Position numbers and translations under genes: made by a program
In this document: positions 24,019-30,840 of the stretch, piece by piece
Numbering within the stretch: position 1 is the first letter of the stretch
Layout of the letters: each line of letters opens with the position of its first letter
Notes under the pieces: generated by a model
What the model saw: only the letters and a program-made list of their open reading frames with translations
What the model was told of the DNA's origin: nothing
The model's database searches: none
NCBI GenBank assembly: GCA_001788925.1
Contig: MFXS01000010.1
Location: 1 to 33,769, forward strand
Source: Candidatus Peribacteria bacterium RIFCSPHIGHO2_01_FULL_55_13
Lineage (GTDB): Bacteria > Patescibacteriota > Gracilibacteria > Peribacterales > Peribacteraceae
Length of the DNA: 33,769 bases
Direction: 5' to 3'

Positions 24019-25488
24019 CTATCCCCCAAACACCATCGGCTTGCTCGTCACGCCGAAAGGCTTCGCTTCGATGATCACGGTTCGGCGTCCACGCGGGAGC
24101 ATCTGCACGGTCACTCCCCCTCTCTCGAAATCAAAAGACGATAACTGCGACGGGCGGAATTCCGCTTCACCGAAGGCCGTGCGCAGATAGACGTCCGAAG
24201 AAAGTTCGGGACTACGGACCACATCGCCATTGTGATCGAGGATGCGGATTTTTACTTCCTCCCAACCGCGACCCGTATAGGCGCCGTCGTGGGTGATTTC
24301 AATCGTGTACTCCGAAGCGGCGACCGCAGGCAGAAAGCCTGCTCCCGGTGTCGGAATCTGCTCGGGAGATGCAGTGACCACCGTGGTGCGACTGAGAACG
24401 GCTGTGGCTGTCGAGGAAACCGATGACGCAGGTTTTACAGCAACAGTGACCGACCGCGTACGAGCCGTAGCTATGCGCTGCTCACGGCGGCTGAGAACCC
24501 GCGATGCGCGCGTCGGACGCGGTGCGGCAGCATGCGAGGAGACAGACGTGCCGTTATTTGTCGGATCTGCGGATGCGATTGTCTGGCGGTTCACCGGGTA
24601 GTTGGCCTGCACATAGAGCATCGGCTGCACCGTGAACTTCTTTCCGTCGGCCTGATTGAGCCCGCGGTCGACGGCCGCGACAAAGCTGAGGCCGGCATCG
24701 CGCTGTTCTTGTCCTGTGAAAGGCCAGAACGGATGCCACGCGGCTTCTTTGCGGTCCATCTGGAAGTGGAGATGCGGCCCGGTCGCAAAGCCGGTCTTTC
24801 CCGAATAGCCGATCTGCTCCCCTTTCGAGACGACACTGCCCTCACTGACAATGGCGCTATTCAGGTGACCGTAGATCGAATAGAGCGTGGTCGTTGTTTT
24901 CGGATTGAGCGGATCGGGGACGTTGGGATGCCTCAGCATCACCATGACGCCAAGTCCCCCGTTGCCTGCTGTATCCACACGTTCCACGATGCCGTTCATC
25001 ACGCTGCGCACGGGTGTTCCCGTGGGGACGCGGATGTCGACACCCACGTGGCTTCCGGAATTCTCTTTGCCTGAAGCGTACGAACTTAAGTGCCCCATGG
25101 AGTAGACGCCGTACGCATTATCGGCATCGGCGCTTGCGGCATCATAGCGCGGAAGCGGAGTCAGGAACTGGCTCGGCACTTGCGCGAACGTATGCTCCGA
25201 GGCGTTTCCTCCGTAGGTGCTCCAGCGACGGTAGTCGGGCACCTGCGCGATCGGCGTGACTGTGCCGGTGTAGACGATCAAGCTATCATCCATTTTACCG
25301 AGCACTGACGCCCAAAACGTATGCCAACCGTACTGCCCCATCATGTTTCCTGCGATATAGGCGATCACCGAAAGCGCCGCGACCCAGAAGGATGCGCGCT
25401 GGGACAAATAATGGAACGCATGCGGCTCCGCGGCCACGTGGACGCTGCGTACGGTAAAGCCATGTTTGCGACGATGGACGGTATGCAT
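24019..25488 (-). CDS. M23 (LytM-type) metallopeptidase, membrane-anchored
   Basis: Peptidoglycan endopeptidase-like protein of 489 residues. One membrane segment lies at about 33-50. The M23 domain (about 140-245) has the full zinc and catalytic set: H147-x3-D151 (SHVGVDIRVP), H208 (YGHLN) and the H239-L-H241 pair (GPHLHFQ). A long Ala/Ser/Thr/Arg-rich linker (about 300-375) leads to a C-terminal beta-rich domain of about 100 residues of unknown function. The domain should act outside the membrane on cell-wall cross-links. An intact active site argues for a true hydrolase rather than a LytM regulator. Its promoter overlaps the start of the divergent tsaE gene. Confidence 0.88.
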   Translation of the reverse strand: MHTVHRRKHGFTVRSVHVAAEPHAFHYLSQRASFWVAALSVIAYIAGNMMGQYGWHTFWASVLGKMDDSLIVYTGTVTPIAQVPDYRRWSTYGGNASEHTFAQVPSQFLTPLPRYDAASADADNAYGVYSMGHLSSYASGKENSGSHVGVDIRVPTGTPVRSVMNGIVERVDTAGNGGLGVMVMLRHPNVPDPLNPKTTTTLYSIYGHLNSAIVSEGSVVSKGEQIGYSGKTGFATGPHLHFQMDRKEAAWHPFWPFTGQEQRDAGLSFVAAVDRGLNQADGKKFTVQPMLYVQANYPVNRQTIASADPTNNGTSVSSHAAAPRPTRASRVLSRREQRIATARTRSVTVAVKPASSVSSTATAVLSRTTVVTASPEQIPTPGAGFLPAVAASEYTIEITHDGAYTGRGWEEVKIRILDHNGDVVRSPELSSDVYLRTAFGEAEFRPSQLSSFDFERGGVTVQMLPRGRRTVIIEAKPFGVTSKPMVFGG

Positions 25489-25508
25489 GTGGGTTTTTCT
25501 TTAGTTAT

Positions 25509-25537
25509 ATTGTATCACATAATCTGATATTGATCAA
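25509..25537 (-). promoter_or_regulatory. Promoter of the M23 peptidase gene
   Basis: Minus-strand TTGATC (25537-25532), a 17-bp spacer and an extended -10 TGa-TACAAT ending at 25509. The -35 overlaps the first base of the divergent tsaE start codon, so the two genes may compete. Confidence 0.7.
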
Positions 25538-26616
25538 TGTTAGAATCTATTAACATTTGGCTGAGTAATGCCGAAAAGACGATGTCCGCCGGTAGGCATT
25601 TTGCGAAAACGATCTACACCCTTCCGGTCGATATTCTCCTTTCTGGAGAGCTGGGGGCGGGAAAAACCACGTTCCTCCAGGGGTTTGCGAAGGGGCTTGG
25701 GATTACGCAGCAGATTACGAGTCCGACCTTTGCACTGGAGCAGCGATACCGAATGACCAATGACCAGGAACGCAATGACCAAACAATGCGAATGACCGAT
25801 GACCAAGCAGGCAATGACCAAGGAATGCCCAATGCAGAATTGATTCATATTGATCTGTATCGGCTTTCGGAAAAACAATCCCGCGACCTTCTTGCATCGA
25901 CCGATGATCACACGGGTATTCGCTGCATCGAGTGGCCGGACCATGCAGGAATGACGTTTGCGTCTCCGAAGATCGAAATCACGCTGCGGGAAGAGAATGA
26001 TGGACGCACGGCGGTGATTACGTTTGACGATGCGGAGCCTCTCTCCCGCGCGACGATTGAAACCTGGCGCAGCGAAATGCTTCTGCCGGAACATATCGCA
26101 CGCCATTGCGATGCGGTTGCCGCTCTTGCCGAAGATCTCGGAAAAGCGCTGGTCGAGCGGGGGGTACCGCTGCGGCCAATGCTGCTGCGCAGAAGCGCCG
26201 AGGTGCACGATCTTCTGCGGTTTCTGGATTTCCGTCCAGGAGGATTTGTGGGTCCCCAGGATCATTCCAAAGAGCAGATCGAGCTCTGGGCGAACATGCG
26301 GCTGAAGCACCCCGGACTCAAGCACGAACCAGCGTGTGCGCAGTTTCTACGGGAACAGGGATTTCTTGCGGTCGCCGAGGTGGTCGCCGTCCACGGACTG
26401 ACGCTCCCCGCGCCGCCGCGAAGAACCATAGAGCAGCAGCTTCTGTTCTACGCCGACAAGCGCGTGAAGATCGACGAGCGCGTCTCTCTGGAGGATCGTT
26501 TCGCGGATTTCCGTGCGCGCTACAGCAATAACCAGGCGACGCAGGACTCGGAAACCTGGTATCGGGAAGCCAAAGGCGTGGAAGCGGAACTGTTTCCGGA
26601 GGGAATCCCCTTTTGA
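25537..26616 (+). CDS. tsaE: TsaE (t6A tRNA-modification ATPase) fused to an HD-domain
   Basis: Residues 1-160 are TsaE, the ATPase that cycles the TsaB-TsaD complex making N6-threonylcarbamoyladenosine at tRNA position 37. Walker A is GELGAGKTT (37-45), followed by TSPTFALEQRY and the HIDLYRL and IEWPDHAG blocks. TsaE alone is about 150 residues; here about 190 more follow. The extra part has the spacing of an HD hydrolase: H190, the HD pair H224-D225 (AEVHDLLRF) and D307 (YADKRV). An in-frame low-complexity insert (residues about 73-100, rich in Asn, Asp, Gln, Met) interrupts TsaE between two conserved blocks. TsaE is secure; the HD assignment is good by pattern; the fused activity is unknown. 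Confidence 0.85.
   Translation: MLESINIWLSNAEKTMSAGRHFAKTIYTLPVDILLSGELGAGKTTFLQGFAKGLGITQQITSPTFALEQRYRMTNDQERNDQTMRMTDDQAGNDQGMPNAELIHIDLYRLSEKQSRDLLASTDDHTGIRCIEWPDHAGMTFASPKIEITLREENDGRTAVITFDDAEPLSRATIETWRSEMLLPEHIARHCDAVAALAEDLGKALVERGVPLRPMLLRRSAEVHDLLRFLDFRPGGFVGPQDHSKEQIELWANMRLKHPGLKHEPACAQFLREQGFLAVAEVVAVHGLTLPAPPRRTIEQQLLFYADKRVKIDERVSLEDRFADFRARYSNNQATQDSETWYREAKGVEAELFPEGIPF
25750..25836. repeat. Tandem aatgaccaa-type repeat inserted in tsaE
   Basis: The units aatgacca, aatgaccg and caatgacc recur about six times over some 85 bp, all in frame. They encode the MTNDQ/MTDDQ/GNDQ run. The flanking TsaE blocks would be contiguous in normal family members. Confidence 0.75.
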
Positions 26617-26666
26617 CCGTTGGAAGAATCCGAGCGGGACGTGCACAATAGGGCAAACCTTTCTGT

Positions 26667-27416
26667 ATGCTCAGCGCCTCCTTCTCCGCCATCGCCGCCG
26701 TCCTCGCCGTGAGTGCAATCTCCTTTGTGGGCATCGCGCTCTTCGCGGTCTCGGAAACGTTCATCCGCAGGAGCCTGGTGTACTTAGTCAGCCTTGCCGC
26801 TGGTGTGCTCCTCGGCGAAGTCTTCATCCATATTCTGCCAGAGATCACGGAGGAAGCAGGCATGATGCCCGCCACGAGCATGGCAATCCTCATCGGCATC
26901 ATCGCTTCCTTCGTCATTGAGAAAATCATCCACTGGCATCACTGTCACGTGCTCCCCTCCTCCGACCATCATCACCCGGTAGGAATGCTGACGCTCGTGG
27001 GCGACGGCATCCATAACATCGTCGACGGTGCACTGATCGCCGGCGCGTTTTTGGTCTCCCCCGAACTCGGCATCGCAACGACAATCGCGATCGCATTTCA
27101 TGAAATCCCCCAGGAGATCAGCGACTACGCACTTTTGATCTACAGCGGATACACGCGCAAAGCGGCGTTGCTCTGGAATTTCTGCTCCGCGCTGGCTTCC
27201 GTCCTCGGAGCTGTATTCGTTCTTCTGAGCCGCAGCGAACATCCCGATTTTCTGCCGCTTCTTATGGCATTCGCCGCCGGAAACTTCCTCTACATCGCCG
27301 GCGCCGACCTGATCCCTGAGCTTCACAAAGAAACCCGCCTGCGTTCTGCATTGACGCAATTGATCCTCATTTGCGGCGGCATCGGGCTGATGCAGGTGCT
27401 GACAGTGCTGGAATAA
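26667..27416 (+). CDS. ZIP-family metal transporter
   Basis: Inner-membrane importer of zinc or related divalent metals. The 249 residues hold about eight membrane segments. Between them lies a cytoplasmic His-rich loop (HWHHCHVLPSSDHHH, about 92-108), typical of ZIP proteins. The metal-site helices show GDGIHNIVDGALI and AFHEIPQEISDYALL, the core ZIP motifs in transmembrane helices 4 and 5. It lies 50 bp after tsaE with a weak -10 candidate (CACAAT) in the gap. No metal-responsive operator is recognised. It converges with the membrane-protein gene at 27420, with only 3 bp between. Confidence 0.92.
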   Translation: MLSASFSAIAAVLAVSAISFVGIALFAVSETFIRRSLVYLVSLAAGVLLGEVFIHILPEITEEAGMMPATSMAILIGIIASFVIEKIIHWHHCHVLPSSDHHHPVGMLTLVGDGIHNIVDGALIAGAFLVSPELGIATTIAIAFHEIPQEISDYALLIYSGYTRKAALLWNFCSALASVLGAVFVLLSRSEHPDFLPLLMAFAAGNFLYIAGADLIPELHKETRLRSALTQLILICGGIGLMQVLTVLE

Positions 27417-27419
27417 CGC

Positions 27420-28007
27420 TTAATGGAAGAGTGTTGTCATCTCCTCTCCGAGGATGCCGAGAACCGTAGACACATCCGCTCCCATGAGAGGCGCGGCAAG
27501 GACAAGCGCTGCGATGCCCGTGATCACCGTGAGGATGGAGAGACGCTCGGTGAGCGTCCAGGATTTGCCGATCCTTGGATGCGGGTGCTCCAGATAATTG
27601 CGGACATGAATCCATACTTTCAGTGAATCATTGAGAATGAGGAATTTCGGGATGACGGTACCGAGAGCCCGCACCATCGTCAGTTCTGAGCGCAGAAGGC
27701 CCGAGATGCTTGCCACGGCCATCGCATGGTGAAAGTACACGGTGAAGGTCAGTCCGATCATCAGAAGCGCAACATCGAAGAGACTTTCGCGGACCATGCC
27801 CTCGACGGTCTTGCGGAAGCTGAAACGGTGATAATCGCGGTACTTCACGTAATCGAGCGCCATGTGGGCAACGATCAGTGCAGCAAAGGCGCCAAGCGAA
27901 AGGAGCGCGGCGCAGAGGACGGTAATAACGAGATATGCTGCATGAAAAGCCGGCAGTTCGTCATGCCGGTGCGCAAAGAGACGGGCGGAAGCGAGGGTGT
28001 GAGGCAT
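27420..28007 (-). CDS. Unrecognised membrane protein (195 aa)
   Basis: At least three clear hydrophobic segments (about residues 25-48, 78-100 and 155-178), with a basic, aromatic cytoplasmic-looking loop (MALDYVKYRDYHRFSFRKTVEG) between the first two. I recognise no family. The His-rich N-terminus (FAHRHDELPAFHAAY) is notable beside a ZIP transporter, but a metal role is only a guess. A strong promoter precedes it. Confidence 0.65.
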   Translation of the reverse strand: MPHTLASARLFAHRHDELPAFHAAYLVITVLCAALLSLGAFAALIVAHMALDYVKYRDYHRFSFRKTVEGMVRESLFDVALLMIGLTFTVYFHHAMAVASISGLLRSELTMVRALGTVIPKFLILNDSLKVWIHVRNYLEHPHPRIGKSWTLTERLSILTVITGIAALVLAAPLMGADVSTVLGILGEEMTTLFH

Positions 28008-28022
28008 AGGGGTGTTTTTGAT

Positions 28023-28050
28023 ATTATAACATATTTTTTAATATTAACAA
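28023..28050 (-). promoter_or_regulatory. Promoter of the 195-aa membrane protein gene
   Basis: Minus-strand TTGTTA (28050-28045), a 16-bp spacer and TATAAT (28028-28023) with an upstream TGT making an extended -10. The ATG follows after 15 nt. Confidence 0.7.
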
Positions 28051-28068
28051 ATACCCTGTAGTGCTCTT

Positions 28069-29358
28069 CTACAAGAGAATCTTACGTACTTTTACCAATC
28101 GTTCCCTTACTTCAATCTCAAACCCCCGATCCGTCGGTTCATAGAATTCCGTCCGCTCCACGCCTGTGGGAAAATAATGCGCCGCAACAACGCCACCGAG
28201 AGCATTGTGCGGATACTCGTACCCTTTTCCGTACCCCTGCGACTGCATGCCTTTCACGGGAGCATTGCGCAGATGCATCGGCACCTCGAGTGACGGGATG
28301 GTATTGATCGCGTTCTTGGCAGCACCCATCGCTTTTGTCACCGCATTGCTCTTCGGTGCCTGACCAAGGTACACACAGGCCTGCGCCAGGAAGAATTCTC
28401 CTTCCGGAAAACCCACAAGTTCAAACGCCTGCCAGGCGGAGACCACCATCTGCAGCGCGCGCGGATCGGCATTGCCGATATCTTCCGAGGCAAAAACCGC
28501 CATGCGGCGGAACAGGAAGCGTGGATCTTCGCCGCCTTTGATCATCTTGAAGAGCCACAGCAGCGCAGCATCGACATCGCTGCCACGGAGGGATTTGATG
28601 AATGCCGAGATCGTATCGTAGTGGTCTTCCTGATCGGCATCGTAGCGGGACCTGCGCTCTTTGAAGAGCTTGTCGATCTCCGTAAGGGACAGATTCTTCC
28701 CGGCTGTAAGCGCCGCCAGCTCAAGCGCATTCAGGGCGATGCGCGCGTCGCCGTTGGCGATTGTTGCCAGGCGGGCGATCGCCTCATCAGAAATCTTCAG
28801 CTGCCCTTTGTAGCCGCGGTCATCCGCGACCGCGCTTTTGAGGATTGCTGCAAGCTCTTCAACGCTCAGAGGCTTTAAGAGATAGACATGCGACCGTGAA
28901 ACGAGCGCTGCATTCACATCAAAGTAGGGATTGCCCGTCGTCGCGCCGATGAGGATGACATCGCCGCGCTCCACATAGGGAAGTAACGCATCCTGTTGCG
29001 CGCGGTTGAATCGATGGATTTCGTCGATGAAGAGAACCGTGCGCTGATTGAAGGTGGTTTTCATCCGCTCGGCCTCCTGGCAGACGGCCTTGAGGTCGGC
29101 GACGCCGCTCGTGACGGCATTGAGCTGCATAAACTGCGCCTTGGTGGTCTCGGCGATGATCTTCGCGAGCGTGGTCTTCCCGGTCCCCGGGGGCCCTGCA
29201 AGAATCACGGAAGAAAGCGCGTCGGTTTCAATCGCAGCTCGCAGCGCCGTCCCCTCTCCCACGATCTCGCGCTGGCCAATGAATTCTGAAAGGGTTCGAG
29301 GGCGGACGCGGTAGGCCAGGGGTTCGGTGACAGTCTTTGGGAATGCGGCTTTGGGCAC
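28069..29358 (-). CDS. rarA: Replication-associated recombination protein A (MgsA/RarA AAA+ ATPase)
   Basis: Clamp-loader-like ATPase that acts at stalled replication forks. AAA+ features are Walker A GPPGTGKTTLA, Walker B VLFIDEIHRFN, sensor-1 LIGATTGNPYF and the arginine-finger region SRSHVYLLKPL. The family-specific C-terminal tetramerisation domain follows (GGEDPRFLFRRMAVFASEDIGNADP, then GYGKGYEYPHN). The usual N-terminus in the family starts near 'PLAYRVRPRTLSEFIGQ'. The open frame continues upstream to 29553, but that region overlaps another gene. I choose the GTG at 29358 because a TACACT -10 (29370-29365) lies 6 nt before it, predicting a leaderless message. The product is 429 residues, normal for RarA. 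Confidence 0.93.
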   Translation of the reverse strand: MPKAAFPKTVTEPLAYRVRPRTLSEFIGQREIVGEGTALRAAIETDALSSVILAGPPGTGKTTLAKIIAETTKAQFMQLNAVTSGVADLKAVCQEAERMKTTFNQRTVLFIDEIHRFNRAQQDALLPYVERGDVILIGATTGNPYFDVNAALVSRSHVYLLKPLSVEELAAILKSAVADDRGYKGQLKISDEAIARLATIANGDARIALNALELAALTAGKNLSLTEIDKLFKERRSRYDADQEDHYDTISAFIKSLRGSDVDAALLWLFKMIKGGEDPRFLFRRMAVFASEDIGNADPRALQMVVSAWQAFELVGFPEGEFFLAQACVYLGQAPKSNAVTKAMGAAKNAINTIPSLEVPMHLRNAPVKGMQSQGYGKGYEYPHNALGGVVAAHYFPTGVERTEFYEPTDRGFEIEVRERLVKVRKILL

Positions 29359-29364
29359 GACGAT

Positions 29365-29394
29365 AGTGTAGACGTGCCACCGGCACGTCTCTAC
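29365..29394. repeat. Half-unit of the gtag...ctac palindromic repeat, forming the rarA -10
   Basis: The stem GTAGACGTGCC (29368-29378) pairs with GGCACGTC (29382-29389) within a unit ending ctctac at 29394, again with a 3-nt loop. It resembles one hairpin of the copies at 559 and 32515. On the minus strand its end supplies TAC of the rarA -10 TACACT. Confidence 0.65.
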
Positions 29395-29405
29395 CGAAAC
29401 CCATC

Positions 29406-29433
29406 TTGATTTCGTCGCGGCTGGCCCCATACT
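29406..29433 (+). promoter_or_regulatory. Promoter of the cysteine-rich small protein gene
   Basis: TTGATT (29406-29411), a 16-bp spacer and CATACT (29428-29433). The in-frame ATG at 29441 follows after 7 nt, whereas the ATG at 29435 would be too close, so 29441 is preferred. Confidence 0.55.
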
Positions 29434-29440
29434 GATGGAT

Positions 29441-29584
29441 ATGAACTGCGAAACCTGCCACACCCCCACCTGCGAATCCTGCGGAGGCTGCAAATGTCCA
29501 GGCAACGACTGCCTCTGTAAGGACATTTTCGAGAAGAGCGACGAAGCGGGCACGGCGGCCGGCCTCGAAGATACGGAGGTCTAG
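29441..29584 (+). CDS. Small cysteine-rich metallothionein-like protein (47 aa)
   Basis: The first 27 residues hold eight cysteines at positions 3, 6, 11, 14, 17, 19, 24 and 26 plus one His (MNCETCHTPTCESCGGC...), then an acidic tail. The pattern of CxxC and CxC pairs suggests metal binding, like a metallothionein or a compact zinc or iron-sulfur protein. The family is not recognised. An ATG at 29435 would add two residues. The gene is divergent from rarA and converges with the bcp peroxiredoxin gene, with only 3 bp between stops. Codon use is GC-rich and host-like. Confidence 0.65.
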   Translation: MNCETCHTPTCESCGGCKCPGNDCLCKDIFEKSDEAGTAAGLEDTEV

Positions 29585-29587
29585 GCG

Positions 29588-30025
29588 TTATACAAACGTT
29601 GCGATATCGCGCAGCACTTCCTCTGCATGCTCCTCGCAAGCGACCTTGTCATAGATTTTTTTGATCGTTCCATCCGGTGCGATGAGAAAGCTCACGCGTT
29701 TAGGGTAGATCACCCCATCCGCACCGTACGCCGCGATGATCGCCTTGTCCGGATCGGCAAGGAGTGGAAACGGCAGATCGTATTTCTCCGCAAATCGCGC
29801 ATGACTTTCCGCATCGTCTTTGCTCACGCCGAGAATTACGGCCTTCTTTGAAAGCTCGTCAAAGTGATCGCGAAAGCCGCAGGCCTCTGTCGTGCAGCCC
29901 GGCGTATCGTCCTTCGGGTAGAAATAGAGTAGGACGAAGCGGCCGGCATATTCCTGAAGCGAGTGAATCTTCCCGCTCTGGTCGGGTGCTGTGAAAGCCG
30001 GTGCAGAATCGCCAACGTGAAGCAC
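29588..30025 (-). CDS. bcp: Thiol peroxidase of the BCP/PrxQ peroxiredoxin group
   Basis: Reduces hydrogen peroxide and organic peroxides through cysteines, regenerated by thioredoxin. The 145-residue protein has the AhpC/TSA fold with YFYPKDDTPGCTTEACGFRD. Cys44 is the peroxidatic residue and Cys49, five residues on, is the BCP-type resolving residue. A third cysteine lies near the C-terminus (VACEEH). Length and motifs are canonical. With msrB and the nitroreductase it points to exposure to oxidants. It is divergent from the 130-residue gene at 30067. Confidence 0.94.
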   Translation of the reverse strand: MLHVGDSAPAFTAPDQSGKIHSLQEYAGRFVLLYFYPKDDTPGCTTEACGFRDHFDELSKKAVILGVSKDDAESHARFAEKYDLPFPLLADPDKAIIAAYGADGVIYPKRVSFLIAPDGTIKKIYDKVACEEHAEEVLRDIATFV

Positions 30026-30066
30026 GATGCAATGATAGCCGCTTTCTGCTACAATAGAAGGAACGC

Positions 30067-30459
30067 ATGGCGGACTTCCTCACAACGATGGCACAAGGTC
30101 AAAAGGCGGGCGTAAGTGCTGCCGACCAGAAAAAGATGGGCGAAGCCGCGGCCGCCCCCATGGACGACAAGAAGAATGTCTTCCTGCGAACCATTCTTTC
30201 ACTGATCGACAACGGAGAAATCGACGTCTACCAGCCCCAGACATTTTTGAAGCACGACGTGTACGACAAACTCGATGAGCAGTGGCAGGACAAGACCGAC
30301 CTCGCGCTCATGAACATCGCGAATCTGCTCCAGAGCATCTATCTCTTTCGCGTGAGTAAGCAGACGCCCGACGAATCCCCCATCCTCTCTCAGATGATTG
30401 AAGAATTGTGGCAGATGAAGCAGCGGATCGAAGAGACTCACGACGTTTTCAAGTTCTAA
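30067..30459 (+). CDS. Unrecognised helical protein (130 aa)
   Basis: An Ala/Lys-rich N-terminus, then a mostly helical protein (FLRTILSLIDNGEIDVYQPQTFL, LALMNIANLLQSIYLF, MIEELWQMKQRIEETHDVF). No membrane segment or known motif. An extended -10 TGc-TACAAT (30047-30055) and a purine-rich agaagga just before the ATG support expression. The following 76-residue gene starts 11 bp after its stop, so the two form an operon. Confidence 0.65.
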   Translation: MADFLTTMAQGQKAGVSAADQKKMGEAAAAPMDDKKNVFLRTILSLIDNGEIDVYQPQTFLKHDVYDKLDEQWQDKTDLALMNIANLLQSIYLFRVSKQTPDESPILSQMIEELWQMKQRIEETHDVFKF

Positions 30460-30470
30460 CATCTCTGTCC

Positions 30471-30701
30471 ATGAAAAACCCTGAAATCCCCAAGGTACGG
30501 CAGGAACATTCCCGTGAAGCGCTCAAGGATTTGCAGAGCACAGTGAAGCTTGCTCCGGAAGCCATGAAGGAGCGTGATCACATCGTCGACGTTGTTGCAG
30601 ACGCGCGCGGTGAACGATTCGATCTTGTAAAGGCGATGCAGAAGGAGAAGAACGTGCCGAAGGCAGATCTCCGCAAGCTCGAGATGGTTCTTACGGCGTA
30701 A
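30471..30701 (+). CDS. Unrecognised small charged protein (76 aa)
   Basis: Lys/Glu/Asp-rich and predicted helical, without a membrane segment (KNPEIPKVRQEHSREALKDL, ending LRKLEMVLTA). No family known to me. It follows the 130-residue gene and its end touches the duplicated miaA 3' sequence. The ATG at 30471 is used; the frame stays open upstream inside the previous gene. Confidence 0.55.
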   Translation: MKNPEIPKVRQEHSREALKDLQSTVKLAPEAMKERDHIVDVVADARGERFDLVKAMQKEKNVPKADLRKLEMVLTA

Positions 30702-30840
30702 GATCTTCAGGGGAAAGCCAGTGGATTCTTTGATCATGCTTCCACCCTTCGACTCGTCCCGAGCGCGGGACTCGCTCAGGGCAAGCCATTCGTAATTTCC
30801 TCTGGGGCGAGCCAGTGGATTCTTTGATCATGCTTCCACC
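30694..30840. repeat. Duplicated miaA 3' end with an inserted hairpin repeat
   Basis: A 30-bp sequence is repeated exactly and directly at 30717-30746 and 30811-30840. Both copies encode the miaA end WKHDQRIHWL; the following codons are related but diverged (LAPEEIT against LSPEDLT). Between them lies a cccttcgac...gctcagg repeat (30745-30786) containing the stem gtccc 30756-30760 with gggac 30767-30771. Confidence 0.85.
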
